Shown: positions 43,735-53,410 of the stretch, piece by piece | Layout: each line of letters starts with the position of its first letter | Numbering within the stretch: the first letter of the stretch is position 1 | Source: Rhizobium mayense | GTDB taxonomy: Bacteria; Pseudomonadota; Alphaproteobacteria; Rhizobiales; Rhizobiaceae | Reading direction: 5' to 3' | Assembly (NCBI RefSeq): GCF_030272705.1 | Contig: NZ_JARFYM010000024.1 | Span: 62,001-126,000, forward strand | DNA length: 64,000 bases | The notes under the pieces: model-generated | Databases searched by the model: none | Told to the model about the DNA's origin: nothing | What the model saw: the letters and a program-made list of their open reading frames with translations, nothing else | Position numbers and translations under genes: made by a program

Positions 43735-45738
43735 ATGACCGACCGCAGCTTCACTGTTATCGAAAACCATTGGATCACGCTCAAGGACGGTACGCGTCTT
43801 GCGGCACGTATCTGGATGCCCGACCGCGCTGAAAGCGATCCCGTGCCGGCGGTGTTCGAATTCCTGCCTTACCGCAAGCGCGATGGAACCAGCCCCCGCG
43901 ATGAATCGACTTACCCGGTGTTTGCTGCCGCCGGCATCGCCGGTGTTCGCGTCGATATTCGCGGCTCCGGCGAATCCGACGGTGTTATCGACGGCGAATA
44001 TACGGAGCTCGAACTCGCCAATGCCTGCGAACTAATTGCGTGGATCGCAGCGCAGCCCTGGTCGAATGGCGCCGTCGGCATGATGGGCATTTCCTGGGGC
44101 GGATTCAACAGCTTACAGGTCGCCGCCCTGCGCCCGCCCGCGCTCAAGGCGGTGATATCGATCGCCTCCACGGTCGACCGTTACAATGACGATATCCACT
44201 ATAAGAATGGCTGCCATCTCTCGGCGCAGCTCTCCTGGGCCGCGACCATGCTCGGCTATCAATCCCGCTCTCCCGACCCGGAGATCGTTGGCGATCGCTG
44301 GCGCGATATGTGGCTGCAACGCCTGGAGAACGAGCCTTTCTTCATGGAGGAATGGATCCAGCATCAACGCCGTGACGATTTCTGGCGGCATGGCTCGATC
44401 TGCGAGAATTTCGCCGATGTCGGAATCCCTGCCCTCGTCATCGCCGGCTGGGCGGATGGCTATCGCAACACGCCGATGGCGGTCGTCGAAGGTCTCGGCG
44501 ACACGGCAAAAGCGCTGATCGGTCCGTGGGTCCACAAATATCCGCATTTCGCTTGGCCGAAGCCCCGCGCCGATTTCCACGGAGAGGCGATCGCCTGGTG
44601 GAACCGCTGGCTGCGTGGCGACCAGAACGGCGCTGAGAACGCGCCGCAGATGCGCGCCTATATCCTCGACGCGGTGAAGCCTGCACCACGCCGGGATTTC
44701 GATCCCGGCTTCTGGATTGCCATGCGGGATTGGCGGAAGCCGGAGATGCAATGTTTCTATGTCGAGCAGTTCGGCACGCTGATGGAAGGCCTGCCGATCC
44801 CGCATGCGCCGGAACATGCCATCTATCTGCGCTCGCCCCTCGACACGGGCACGACTTCCGGTGAATATTTCACCCTGAAACCCGATGCGGAGATGGCGAT
44901 CGATCAGCGCCTCGACGATGCCGGCTCGCTGACGTTCCAGACCACACCGCTAGCCGCCGATCACGACTATCTCGGTCGTCCTGTCGTCACCCTCTCCCTA
45001 CGCTGCGATGCCGAAACGGCCAATATTTGCGCCAGGCTTATCGACCTGCACCCGGACGGCACAGCGACGCGCGTCTCCTTCGGTGTGCTCAACCTTGCCC
45101 ATCGCGAAGGCAATGCCGAGCCGAAACCGTTACAGAAGGGCGAACGCACCTCAATCAGACTGACGCTGGACGCCTGCGGTTATCGGTTCCGAAAGGGTCA
45201 TCGCATTGGCCTTTCGCTTTCGACGGCATACTGGCCAATGATCCTGCCGCCGCCGGAAAACCCAGGGCTGACGATCGATATCGCCTCCATTGGTTTCGGT
45301 CTGCCAAAGCTCGGCGATCATGAAGCCATCGATGTCAAGCAGCCTGATAATCCCGACCCGCTGCCGAAATATATCGAACACGCTCCGGCCACGACGAAGC
45401 GTCAGGTCGTGCGCGATCTCGCCGCCAACAAGACCCACTATGAGATTCGGGAGGACACCGGCCTTTTCGAACATCCGGGCACTGGTCTTTCTACGCGCCA
45501 GCTTCGCGAAGAGGTCTGGTCCATCGCACCGGACGATCCCCTTTCGATGAGTGGGACCTCGATCTGGACATGCGACATGCGGCGGCCGGGATGGTTCGTC
45601 CGCACGGTGGCGACGGCGGCGATTTCTTGCACGGCAACCGAATGGATCATCCGCGCGTCCGTCATCGCCTTCGAGGGCAATACGCAAATTTTCGAAAAAA
45701 TCTTCGAGGAAAAGCGTATCCCGCGCGATCTGATGTGA
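43735..45738 (+). CDS. CocE/NonD-family serine hydrolase
   Basis: 667 residues, X-Pro dipeptidyl-peptidase/cocaine-esterase family. Landmarks are LAARIWMPDRAESDPVPAVF, VFEFLPYRKRDGT, VRVDIRGSGESDGVIDGEY, the nucleophile elbow GMMGISWGGFNSLQ, and a C-terminal jelly-roll (PEHAIYLRSPLD onward). No signal peptide, so it is cytoplasmic. It cleaves esters or amides; being last in the transporter operon, it probably acts on the imported compound. It abuts the convergent esterase with no bases between the stops. Confidence 0.9.
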   Translation: MTDRSFTVIENHWITLKDGTRLAARIWMPDRAESDPVPAVFEFLPYRKRDGTSPRDESTYPVFAAAGIAGVRVDIRGSGESDGVIDGEYTELELANACELIAWIAAQPWSNGAVGMMGISWGGFNSLQVAALRPPALKAVISIASTVDRYNDDIHYKNGCHLSAQLSWAATMLGYQSRSPDPEIVGDRWRDMWLQRLENEPFFMEEWIQHQRRDDFWRHGSICENFADVGIPALVIAGWADGYRNTPMAVVEGLGDTAKALIGPWVHKYPHFAWPKPRADFHGEAIAWWNRWLRGDQNGAENAPQMRAYILDAVKPAPRRDFDPGFWIAMRDWRKPEMQCFYVEQFGTLMEGLPIPHAPEHAIYLRSPLDTGTTSGEYFTLKPDAEMAIDQRLDDAGSLTFQTTPLAADHDYLGRPVVTLSLRCDAETANICARLIDLHPDGTATRVSFGVLNLAHREGNAEPKPLQKGERTSIRLTLDACGYRFRKGHRIGLSLSTAYWPMILPPPENPGLTIDIASIGFGLPKLGDHEAIDVKQPDNPDPLPKYIEHAPATTKRQVVRDLAANKTHYEIREDTGLFEHPGTGLSTRQLREEVWSIAPDDPLSMSGTSIWTCDMRRPGWFVRTVATAAISCTATEWIIRASVIAFEGNTQIFEKIFEEKRIPRDLM

Positions 45739-46659
45739 TCAGCTCGATCCGGCAAATTGGCTGGCCGCCTCGCATATGGCGCGGAAACCGGCACGCGCGC
45801 CGTCGCTCATATGCCGGGCACGCAGCCAGGCATGCACCATCTGTGGCTCTTCGCGAAACCAGACCTCGACGCCCGCCTCCGCAAGCCTTGCCGCATAGTT
45901 GCGACCGTCGTCTCGCAGCGGATCGAAGTGCGCAACCGTTATGAAGGCCGGCGGAAGGCCGGCGAACGACGATGAGGCAAGAGGTTCGGCAACCGGATCA
46001 CCAGCTGGCGCCTGCAACACGCGGCGGTAATAACCGACGTCGGCGGTCGTCAGCCCCGGCGCATTCGCCATCTCCTTATAGGAACCGGAAACGAGGTCGC
46101 CGCCGAGCGCCGGATAGATCAGCACCTGCCCGGCAATACCGGAGAGCCGTTCGTTCTTTGCCCGAATGGCGAGCCCCGCCGCCAGATTGCCGCCGGCGCT
46201 GTCGCCGATCAGCACGACGGTCTTTTCCTCGGCAAGCAACTGCTTGAGAACGACAAAGCAATCATCCGTCTGAGCCGGCCAGAGATGCTCTGGCGCCAGA
46301 CGATAATCGACCGACACCAGCCCGGCCCTGACGTGGTCGGCGATCTCAGCACAAATCGCGTGATGGCTTTGCAGTGAACCGACCACAAAGCCGCCGCCGT
46401 GAAGGTAGAGCAGGCATGCCGGGCTCCTGATCGTCCGTGGCTGATAACGCCTGACCGGGATTCTCCCCATCACGACGTCATCCAGCGTGCGCATGCCGTC
46501 AGGCAATGGGCGGTCGAAACGGCCGCAAAGCGCGTCATACCACCGCCGCTGCTGCGCTATGGATGCCGTCACCGCATCAGGCGGATAAAAGGAATCGCAG
46601 ATCTCCATAAATTGCAGAATGCCCGCCTCGGTCGGTCGGGGTTGCTGGGAAAAATTCAT
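45739..46659 (-). CDS. Alpha/beta hydrolase, hormone-sensitive-lipase family
   Basis: 306 residues: LLYLHGGGFVVGSLQSHHAI gives the oxyanion hole, VSVDYRLAPEHLWPA precedes the elbow VLIGDSAGGNLAAG with the nucleophile Ser, the acid lies in HFDPLRDDGRNYAARL, and the catalytic His is in EEPQMVHAWLRAR. It hydrolyses short acyl esters. The ATG lies 113 bp after the double ATPase gene, same strand, so it is the last gene of the 49.8-45.7 kb group. Confidence 0.88.
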   Translation of the reverse strand: MNFSQQPRPTEAGILQFMEICDSFYPPDAVTASIAQQRRWYDALCGRFDRPLPDGMRTLDDVVMGRIPVRRYQPRTIRSPACLLYLHGGGFVVGSLQSHHAICAEIADHVRAGLVSVDYRLAPEHLWPAQTDDCFVVLKQLLAEEKTVVLIGDSAGGNLAAGLAIRAKNERLSGIAGQVLIYPALGGDLVSGSYKEMANAPGLTTADVGYYRRVLQAPAGDPVAEPLASSSFAGLPPAFITVAHFDPLRDDGRNYAARLAEAGVEVWFREEPQMVHAWLRARHMSDGARAGFRAICEAASQFAGSS

Positions 46660-46772
46660 GAGATATCCTCAAGATAAGGCTCGTTGTGCAACCATAACAT
46701 CATCGACGGAAACCGTTTATCCAGCGACGGCCTACGACGCTGCAATGACGACATGGATGCGCCGAATCTCCC

Positions 46773-48611
46773 TCAGAGCGCAACTTGATGGCCGGGCGAG
46801 ATCTCCACGTATCTTAGCGGCTGCATCTTGTGGTCGGGAGGCCGGATCGGGCTTTTCAGTTCGTCGGCGGCAATGCTGTGCTTCAATTTCCGCCGTGCCG
46901 GATCGGGAACGGGCACCGCCGACATCAGCTTCTTGGTATAGGGGTGCTGCGGGTTCTCGAACACTGCCTGGCGCGGCCCGATCTCGACGATTTCGCCGAG
47001 ATACATGACCGCGACCCGGTGGCTGACGCGCTCGACGACGGCCATGTCATGCGAAATGAACAGGAAGGCGAGGTTCAGGCTTTGCTGCAGGTCGAGCAGC
47101 AGGTTGATGACCTGCGCCTTGATCGAAACGTCAAGGGCAGAAACGCTCTCGTCGGCGATGATCACTTTGGGATCGAGGGTGAGCGCGCGGGCGATACAAA
47201 TGCGCTGACGCTGCCCGCCGGAAAACTCGTGAGGATAGCGCGTCCCCATGTCCGGCGAGAGTCCGACCTTCACCAGTAGGTCGGCGACCTTGTCGCGTGC
47301 CTCCTTCGTCGTTCCCATCTTGTGTTCGAGATAGGGTTCGGCAACGGCGGCGCCGATCGTCATGCGCGGATTGAGGCTGGCGAAGGGGTCCTGGAAGATC
47401 ATCTGCACCTTGCGGCGCATTTCGCGCAGACCCTTGCGATCGAGGGCCAGCATCTCCTCGCCGTCGACGAGGACGGAGCCGCTTTGCGGTTCGATCAGGC
47501 GCATGATGGCGCGGCCCGTCGTTGACTTGCCGCAACCGGATTCGCCGACTAGCGATAGCGTCTCGCCAGCTTGCAGATCAAACGAGACATTCTCGACCGC
47601 ATGCACCCTGCCCTGCAGCCGGCCGAAAAGACCGGAATGAATGTCGAACCGTTTGCAGAGGTTCTTCACCTCCAGCACCGGCCGCTGCGCAGCCGCGACG
47701 GTATCAGCAGCCTCCACCAGCGGCTCCGCTTGACCGGTCTCGCTGTTGACAACCGGAAACCGCAGGGGTCGCTCGTGCCCTCTCATGTTGCCGAGCACGG
47801 GAACAGCGGAAAGCAGCGCGCGTGTATAGGGGTGCTTGGCGTGGAAGAAGATCTCGCTGGTCTCGCCCGTCTCCACCTGCTCGCCCCGATACATGACGAT
47901 TGTGCGGTCGGCGATCTCGGCCACCACGCCCATGTCGTGGGTGATGAACAGCACAGATGTTCCCTGCTCTTCCTGCAACGTCTTGATGAGATCGAGTATT
48001 TGTCCCTGGATGGTGACATCAAGCGCCGTCGTCGGTTCGTCGGCAATCAGCAGCTTCGGTCGCGAGGCCAGCGCCATGGCAATCATCACACGCTGGCGCA
48101 TGCCGCCGGAAAAGCGATGCGGATATTCGTCGAAACGCGATGCGGCCGATGGGATGCGCACCCGCTCCAGAAGCCGGATCGTTTCTGCCTTCGCTTCCGC
48201 GCTGGACATCTCGCCATGGCAGAGCAGCGCCTCGGAAATCTGGTCGCCGATGGTGAAGAGCGGATTGAGGCTGGTCATCGGCTCCTGGAAGATCATCGCG
48301 ACATCCTTGCCGCGCACACGGCGCATCTCCGCTTCTGACAGCGCCAGAATATCCCGCCCGCCGAGCGTGATGCGGCCAGTGATCCGGCTCATGTCCTGCT
48401 GCAGCAGCCGCATGATCGACAGCGACGTGACGCTCTTGCCCGAGCCGGATTCACCGACGATCGCAACAGTTTCCCCTGGGGCCACGGTGAAAGACACGTC
48501 ACGCACCACCGGCTTCCAGGCTCCTTCCGCCAGGAAGGAGGTCGTCATTTTCTCGACCGAAAGTACGGGCTCGACGAGCTGTGAAGTCCGTGCGTCGCTG
48601 CTGGCCATCAT
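46773..48611 (-). CDS. Double ABC ATPase, peptide-type (DppDF fusion)
   Basis: About 612 residues, two nucleotide-binding domains: first Walker A GESGSGKSV, signature FSGGMRQR and DEPTTALD; second Walker A GESGCGKST, signature FSGGQRQR and a DESVSALD Walker B. A linker of about 60 residues joins them. ATG 48611 (or 48608) follows AGGGGG; the longer open frame to 48704 overlaps the SelA-like gene. It probably energises the DppBC permeases at 52.5-54.4 kb, with which it is separated only by the enzymes and the IclR gene. Confidence 0.92.
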   Translation of the reverse strand: MMASSDARTSQLVEPVLSVEKMTTSFLAEGAWKPVVRDVSFTVAPGETVAIVGESGSGKSVTSLSIMRLLQQDMSRITGRITLGGRDILALSEAEMRRVRGKDVAMIFQEPMTSLNPLFTIGDQISEALLCHGEMSSAEAKAETIRLLERVRIPSAASRFDEYPHRFSGGMRQRVMIAMALASRPKLLIADEPTTALDVTIQGQILDLIKTLQEEQGTSVLFITHDMGVVAEIADRTIVMYRGEQVETGETSEIFFHAKHPYTRALLSAVPVLGNMRGHERPLRFPVVNSETGQAEPLVEAADTVAAAQRPVLEVKNLCKRFDIHSGLFGRLQGRVHAVENVSFDLQAGETLSLVGESGCGKSTTGRAIMRLIEPQSGSVLVDGEEMLALDRKGLREMRRKVQMIFQDPFASLNPRMTIGAAVAEPYLEHKMGTTKEARDKVADLLVKVGLSPDMGTRYPHEFSGGQRQRICIARALTLDPKVIIADESVSALDVSIKAQVINLLLDLQQSLNLAFLFISHDMAVVERVSHRVAVMYLGEIVEIGPRQAVFENPQHPYTKKLMSAVPVPDPARRKLKHSIAADELKSPIRPPDHKMQPLRYVEISPGHQVAL

Positions 48612-48630
48612 GATCCCCCTGTTCACAGCC

Positions 48631-49830
48631 TCAATCCGGCCAGCGCGACAAGCCGTCGAAACGGCGACGGCTGCGCTCTTCCAACGACGTAGCGATGATC
48701 TCATTGGAGGCTTGCGCCTTGTCGAGCTCTTCGCCGATGCGAGCCGCTACGATCACCTCCTGGCCCGGATGTAGATTGCATGGGTCGAGATAGAAGTAGT
48801 TGTGCTCGACCTCATGATCGCGAACGATGACCGGTGGATTTCCCCTCGCCAAGGCGTCTGCCAGATCCCAGGCGGTGATGTGAGCCTCGCGCGGATCGAT
48901 GGTGAGGCGCAGCCGGTCGAGCGGATTGTTGGTCGGGTCAGGCTCGATTACCGCCTTGACGCCGGGGCGGCCATCGAACCGATCATGCCAGAGACGAAGA
49001 TAGCCGGTCTCGCGCTCGCGGATGCCGGCATGGTCACGCGTCTCCCAGGCTTCGAGTGCAGCCATGACCCCGAAAATGCTCTCCTTGCCGACCTTCATGC
49101 CACGGCCGATGCCCAGGTTTTGCAGGAAAGTGTTGCGGACCATGTCCTTGCGCCCAGCAACAATACCCGACGTCGGACCGCCGAGGAATTTGTGGCCGGA
49201 ATAAAGGACGAGATCCGCTCCCTGCTCCAGGAAAATGCGCAGGTCATATTCGGAAGCCGCATCGACAATGACAGGCACGCCCTTGGCATTGGCGATCTCG
49301 CAGAATTCCTTGAGGCTCAACATCCCGTAGCCAACGACATGATGCGAAACGACGTAAAGGGCGGCGGCCGTCTTTTCGGTGATCGCACCTTCGAGGTGAT
49401 GCCGGTAGGTCGAGGTCGCCTGGCCGATCAGCACGACCTTACCGCCCGCCAGCCGCACCGCCTGGTCAACCGGCGCGCCATAGCTCACCACATGTCCCAT
49501 CTGAACGATGACTTCGTTCTTGTCGCCGCGCACATCGGGGAGACGCTCGATCGCTGCGAGGTCGTTGCCGGTGATGGCGCCGGCGACCGCCAGGCTAATG
49601 CCTGCCGAGCAGGAGGCCGTGATGAAACCCGCTTCACCACCCGTCAGCCGCGCGATAACCGCACTCGCCTTGCGCTGCAGATCGTTGATCTCGACGAATT
49701 GCGGCAGGATGGAACCCATCGCGGCAATCGCCTGCGGAACGACGATCGATGCACCGAGGCTCGTCATCGTGCCCGAGACATTGATAACGGGGCGAAGTCC
49801 GACAGGCGGACGAATATCTTCATTCGGCAT
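48631..49830 (-). CDS. SelA-like PLP-dependent enzyme (DgaE-like ammonia-lyase family)
   Basis: 399 residues, the SelA-related family that includes D-glucosaminate-6-phosphate ammonia-lyase. [20 protein letters not shown] at the N terminus, [34 protein letters not shown] (Asp to the PLP ring) and [17 protein letters not shown] with Lys214 as Schiff-base lysine. Family members occur beside amidohydrolases of the EF_0837/AHA_3915 type, as here. GGAGG lies 7 bases before ATG 49830. Expected chemistry is beta-elimination of ammonia from an amino acid or amino sugar acid. The real substrate is unknown. Confidence 0.85.
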   Translation of the reverse strand: MPNEDIRPPVGLRPVINVSGTMTSLGASIVVPQAIAAMGSILPQFVEINDLQRKASAVIARLTGGEAGFITASCSAGISLAVAGAITGNDLAAIERLPDVRGDKNEVIVQMGHVVSYGAPVDQAVRLAGGKVVLIGQATSTYRHHLEGAITEKTAAALYVVSHHVVGYGMLSLKEFCEIANAKGVPVIVDAASEYDLRIFLEQGADLVLYSGHKFLGGPTSGIVAGRKDMVRNTFLQNLGIGRGMKVGKESIFGVMAALEAWETRDHAGIRERETGYLRLWHDRFDGRPGVKAVIEPDPTNNPLDRLRLTIDPREAHITAWDLADALARGNPPVIVRDHEVEHNYFYLDPCNLHPGQEVIVAARIGEELDKAQASNEIIATSLEERSRRRFDGLSRWPD

Positions 49831-49940
49831 TGGGAACCTCCAGATTTTTTTGCTGGCGAGGCGGCGCTTGTAGTTCCGAACCATCGACAGCTATGCCATA
49901 ATTATGTAACAAATCACCGATTTGAACGGGAGTTCGGTTT

Positions 49941-50780
49941 TTGGACGCGAAGACATCACCCATCGGCTACTCCGAGAGCGAGACAGTCAATGAAAACGAC
50001 GGCGACGCCGTCAAGGGGCCGCGGCGCTCGCGCGTGAGCGGCATCGACCGAGCGCTGCAGATCATCGATCACCTCTACGAAACTGGAGCGCCCTGCGGTG
50101 TCTATGCCGTCGCCAAGGCGATCGGCGCGCCGCTCTCGACCGTCTACGTCATCGTCGATGACCTCGTTGAGAAGAACCTCCTTAGCCGCAATGCCGACGG
50201 CACTATCTGGCTCGGGGCTCGTCTCTATCACTACGGCCTGGCTTACGCCCGGTCGCTCGATTTCATGAGCGTCGCTACCCATGAAATGCACGATCTCTGC
50301 CGGCAGGCCGGCGAAACCGTTCAGGTCTGCGGCCGCGACGGCGACCATATGCTCGTTCTCGCCATGGCCGATGGCCCGAGCCACTTTCAGGTGGCGTCGC
50401 GCGTCGGCACGCGGGTGCCGCTCAATTGGACGGCTTCCGGCCGCCTGCTCGTCGGGCATCTGCCGGAGGAAGAACGCATCGCACTTTTCCGCCACTGCGC
50501 TCGCACCTCTCCAACCGGCCGCGCCGATGTCGACCCGGTGACGCTGTCGACGGCCGCGGCAAAAGCGCTGGAATCGCGCCTGTCGATCCAGGCAGGAGAA
50601 TCCGACTATGCCGTCGCGTGCATTGCTTCGCCCATCTGCGACCGCGACGGCCAGTGTGTCGCAACCATCTCCATCGTCCTTCCGGAGCAGAAAGCCTTCT
50701 CCGAAGAAGGCCACTACGTCGCGCAGGTGCGAAGCTCGGCGGAGAAGATCGAAAGACTGATGGGCTGGCGCGGTCACTGA
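49941..50780 (+). CDS. IclR-family transcriptional regulator
   Basis: 279 residues: a 35-residue polar leader, a winged helix (SGIDRALQIIDHLYETGAPC, then AKAIGAPLSTVYVIVDDLVE) and an effector domain (FMSVATHEMHDLCRQAGETV, PLNWTASGRLLVGHLPEEER). The start is TTG with GGGAG upstream; no in-frame ATG exists nearby. Divergent from the SelA-like gene (110 bp) and convergent with RidA (14 bp), so it sits inside the locus and most likely regulates both halves. Confidence 0.9.
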   Translation: MDAKTSPIGYSESETVNENDGDAVKGPRRSRVSGIDRALQIIDHLYETGAPCGVYAVAKAIGAPLSTVYVIVDDLVEKNLLSRNADGTIWLGARLYHYGLAYARSLDFMSVATHEMHDLCRQAGETVQVCGRDGDHMLVLAMADGPSHFQVASRVGTRVPLNWTASGRLLVGHLPEEERIALFRHCARTSPTGRADVDPVTLSTAAAKALESRLSIQAGESDYAVACIASPICDRDGQCVATISIVLPEQKAFSEEGHYVAQVRSSAEKIERLMGWRGH

Positions 50781-50794
50781 CGTCCTGTCCTTCC

Positions 50795-51292
50795 TCAGCT
50801 GTGCAAAGCCACGATCGCCTCGATCTCGACAGTGATATTGCCCGGCAACGAGCCGAAGCCGACAGCAGAGCGGGCGTGCTGGCCGGCGGCTCCGAAAACC
50901 TCGATGAGCAAGTCAGAACAGCCGTTGATAACGCTCGGATGATCAGCGAAATCGGGCGTGGCATTGACCATGCCCAAAAGCTTCACGACGCGCTTGACGC
51001 GCGCGAGATCGCCGAGCGCATCCTGCATGACGGCCAGCAGATTGATGCCGGTCAGCCGCGCATGGAGATAGGCCTCATCGATGCCGACATCGGCGCCGAC
51101 CTTGCCGAAATGCATGGTGCCGTCGGCCTCGCGCGGCCCTTGGCCGGATAAGTAAAGCATGTTGCCCTCGCGAACATGTGTCACGAAATTGGCGATCGGC
51201 GGCGGTGGCGGCGGCAGCACGATGCCGAGAGCAGAGAGACGCTCACTGGGCGAACCCTGGGCGTTCTCGGCGGTGGCTGAAGACTGGTTCAC
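50795..51292 (-). CDS. RidA/YjgF-family protein
   Basis: 165 residues. RidA proteins hydrolyse reactive enamine/imine intermediates released by PLP enzymes. Features are LPPPPPPIANFVTHVREGNM, LYLSGQGPREADG, and a C-terminal GQHARSAVGFGSLPGNITVE with the conserved Arg. N terminus longer than usual. It lies 42 bp after the amidohydrolase gene. In this locus it would deal with the enamine made by the SelA-like enzyme. Confidence 0.88.
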   Translation of the reverse strand: MNQSSATAENAQGSPSERLSALGIVLPPPPPPIANFVTHVREGNMLYLSGQGPREADGTMHFGKVGADVGIDEAYLHARLTGINLLAVMQDALGDLARVKRVVKLLGMVNATPDFADHPSVINGCSDLLIEVFGAAGQHARSAVGFGSLPGNITVEIEAIVALHS

Positions 51293-51334
51293 GCAAACTC
51301 CTGTCGTAAAATCATAATATTCGAAGCCCAGCTA

Positions 51335-52537
51335 TCAATGGCTATGGCCGTGGGGCGTCAGTTTTCGCGCCCGCGGGACGTAACGGCTCGCGGCAAAGGC
51401 GTCAGCGCCGATAACCGCGAAACGCGGTTCGAAAAGTTCTTTCAGCACGGCGGCGTCCCCCATCGAATCCACCGCTTCGATATCGGACTCCACAAGATCG
51501 AAGATCGTGAATTCGGCCCGCTCTCCGACCGCAAGCCGATTGACGAGCGGCAGCTTGATGGCCGATGCCGGCGCGTGCGTGACCGCTTCGATCACCTTCT
51601 CGAAGGGCATACCGACAGACAGGAGTTTCGACATGGTGGTCGCGAGATCCCAGACCGGGAAATTCATCGACCGGTTGTGCAGATCGGTGGAGATCGAGAA
51701 CGGCAGAAGCCCGCGCTTGACGGCCGCCTCGGCGACGCGGAAGGAGAAGGACGCGCCGCCATGGCCGATATCGAGACGGATACCCTCGCCAGCGCAGCGC
51801 TCGGCGAGATCGAAAAGATCCTCATCCTCCAAGATGCTGCTGCCGGCCTTGCCGTTGAAGCAGTGCGTGATGATGTCGCCGGGCCCGAGAACCTCCAGCA
51901 CCTCATCATAGAGTGCCGGCGGCTCGCCGACATGCACCATCATCGGGATTTTCAGAATCTTGGCGATCTTCTTGCCAAGCTTGACGGGCGTAATGCCCCA
52001 TGAGCCGGTGATGACATGGCTCGCACGCACTTTGATGCCGACAATATGCTCGCTGTTGTCGGCATAGACCTGAAGCATGCGGTCGAAATCAATTGAGCGG
52101 ATGTCTATCAATTCGCTGACGCGATTGCAGGCGACGAGACCGATCGAGCCGAGATTGAGAAACGCTTTGATGCGCTCGCGTGCCGGCTCGATGATATATT
52201 CGCGGAACCCATGGAAATTCGCCTCACCTGCCGAGCCGGCATCGACCAGCGTGGTTACGCCACGTTCGACGCCGCATTCGGATGGGCGGAGGGAGATGTC
52301 GGTGCCGCCATGCCAGATATGGACATGCAGGTCGATCCAGCCGGGCGACATCCAAGCGCCCTTGCCATCGATCCTTTCGACGTCGGCGGAGACGGCAAGC
52401 GACGGCCCGACCTCGGCGATGCGCCCATCCGCGCCGACGAGCACGTCGACGACGCTGCCGGGAGTCGCCTGCCCGAACGCTATCGGCTTGACGTTGGTGA
52501 TCAACAATGGCCGTTTCGGTTCATATCCGGAAGACAT
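51335..52537 (-). CDS. Amidohydrolase/deacetylase-family metallohydrolase
   Basis: 400 residues, dihydroorotase-like amidohydrolase of the EF_0837/AHA_3915 type. Metal ligands are visible in GWIDLHVHIWHGGTD, GIKVRASHV (carbamylated Lys), MMVHVGEPP, DIITHCFNGKAG and FSISTDLHNRSMNFP. Such enzymes remove acyl groups from, or open, cyclic amides of amino-acid-like substrates. It sits 3 bp after the DppC permease gene and before RidA, so the imported compound is probably its substrate. Confidence 0.88.
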   Translation of the reverse strand: MSSGYEPKRPLLITNVKPIAFGQATPGSVVDVLVGADGRIAEVGPSLAVSADVERIDGKGAWMSPGWIDLHVHIWHGGTDISLRPSECGVERGVTTLVDAGSAGEANFHGFREYIIEPARERIKAFLNLGSIGLVACNRVSELIDIRSIDFDRMLQVYADNSEHIVGIKVRASHVITGSWGITPVKLGKKIAKILKIPMMVHVGEPPALYDEVLEVLGPGDIITHCFNGKAGSSILEDEDLFDLAERCAGEGIRLDIGHGGASFSFRVAEAAVKRGLLPFSISTDLHNRSMNFPVWDLATTMSKLLSVGMPFEKVIEAVTHAPASAIKLPLVNRLAVGERAEFTIFDLVESDIEAVDSMGDAAVLKELFEPRFAVIGADAFAASRYVPRARKLTPHGHSH

Positions 52538-52540
52538 GAG

Positions 52541-53410
52541 CTACAAGTCCTTTCGAAGTCTGGGATCGAGAATGTCGCGCAATCCGTCGCCGACCATCTG
52601 CAGCGACAGGACGGAGAGGATGATGGCAAAGCCCGGGAACAGCGTCATCCAGGCGGCCTGATCGAGATATTGCCGACCGGCGGCGATCATCGTTCCCCAG
52701 GTCGGAATATCCGGGCTCACGCCAAGGCCGAGGAAGGAAAGGCCAGCTTCGGCAAGCATGGCGTTGGCAAACAGGAAGGTGCCCTGCACCAGGATCGGCG
52801 ACAGCAGGTTCCTGAGCACATGTCGCGTCATGATATGCAACGTCGAAACGCCGAGCGCACGGGCCGCCTCCACATAGGGCAGTTCGCGGATGACCAGCGT
52901 CGAGGCGCGAACGATGCGGGCGAGCCGCGGCGCATAGACGATGCTGAGCGCGACGATGACCGTCGTCAGCGATGGTCCGAGGGCCGCGACCAGCGCGATC
53001 GCCAGCAGGATGTCGGGAAAGGCCATCATGGCATCGACCAGCCGGGCGATCGGCGTATCCAATTGCTTGAAGAAGCCGGCCAGCAATCCGAGCGTGACGC
53101 CGATCACAGCGGCCAGCAGGACGACCGCGCCGCCGACCAGCAGGGACAGGCGGCCGGCATAGATGGTACGCGTGAAGACATCGCGGCCGAATTCGTCTGT
53201 GCCGAAGAAATGAATGAAGCTCGGCGGCTTCAGCCGGTTGACGATGGACAGCTTGCCCGGCGCATAGGGCGCTATCAACGGCGCGAGGACGGCGAGCAGC
53301 ACGAATATCGTCAGCACGGCGACACCAAAGACGACTGTCTTGCGCTTGAAGAGACGTCTGGCGAATTTGCGGCGCTCGGCGCCGACGGTGGTGTCTGATA
53401 TCGCGGCCAT
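52541..53410 (-). CDS. ABC transporter permease, DppC type (second transporter)
   Basis: 289 residues with VLLAVLAPLIAPYAPGKLSI, FFGTDEFGRDVFTRTIYAGR, VEAARALGVSTLHIMTRHVL (EAA loop) and the family end LGLGVSPDIPTWGTMIAAGR. Start overlaps the DppB stop by one base (TGATG). Forms the membrane channel with the next gene. Confidence 0.92.
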   Translation of the reverse strand: MAAISDTTVGAERRKFARRLFKRKTVVFGVAVLTIFVLLAVLAPLIAPYAPGKLSIVNRLKPPSFIHFFGTDEFGRDVFTRTIYAGRLSLLVGGAVVLLAAVIGVTLGLLAGFFKQLDTPIARLVDAMMAFPDILLAIALVAALGPSLTTVIVALSIVYAPRLARIVRASTLVIRELPYVEAARALGVSTLHIMTRHVLRNLLSPILVQGTFLFANAMLAEAGLSFLGLGVSPDIPTWGTMIAAGRQYLDQAAWMTLFPGFAIILSVLSLQMVGDGLRDILDPRLRKDL

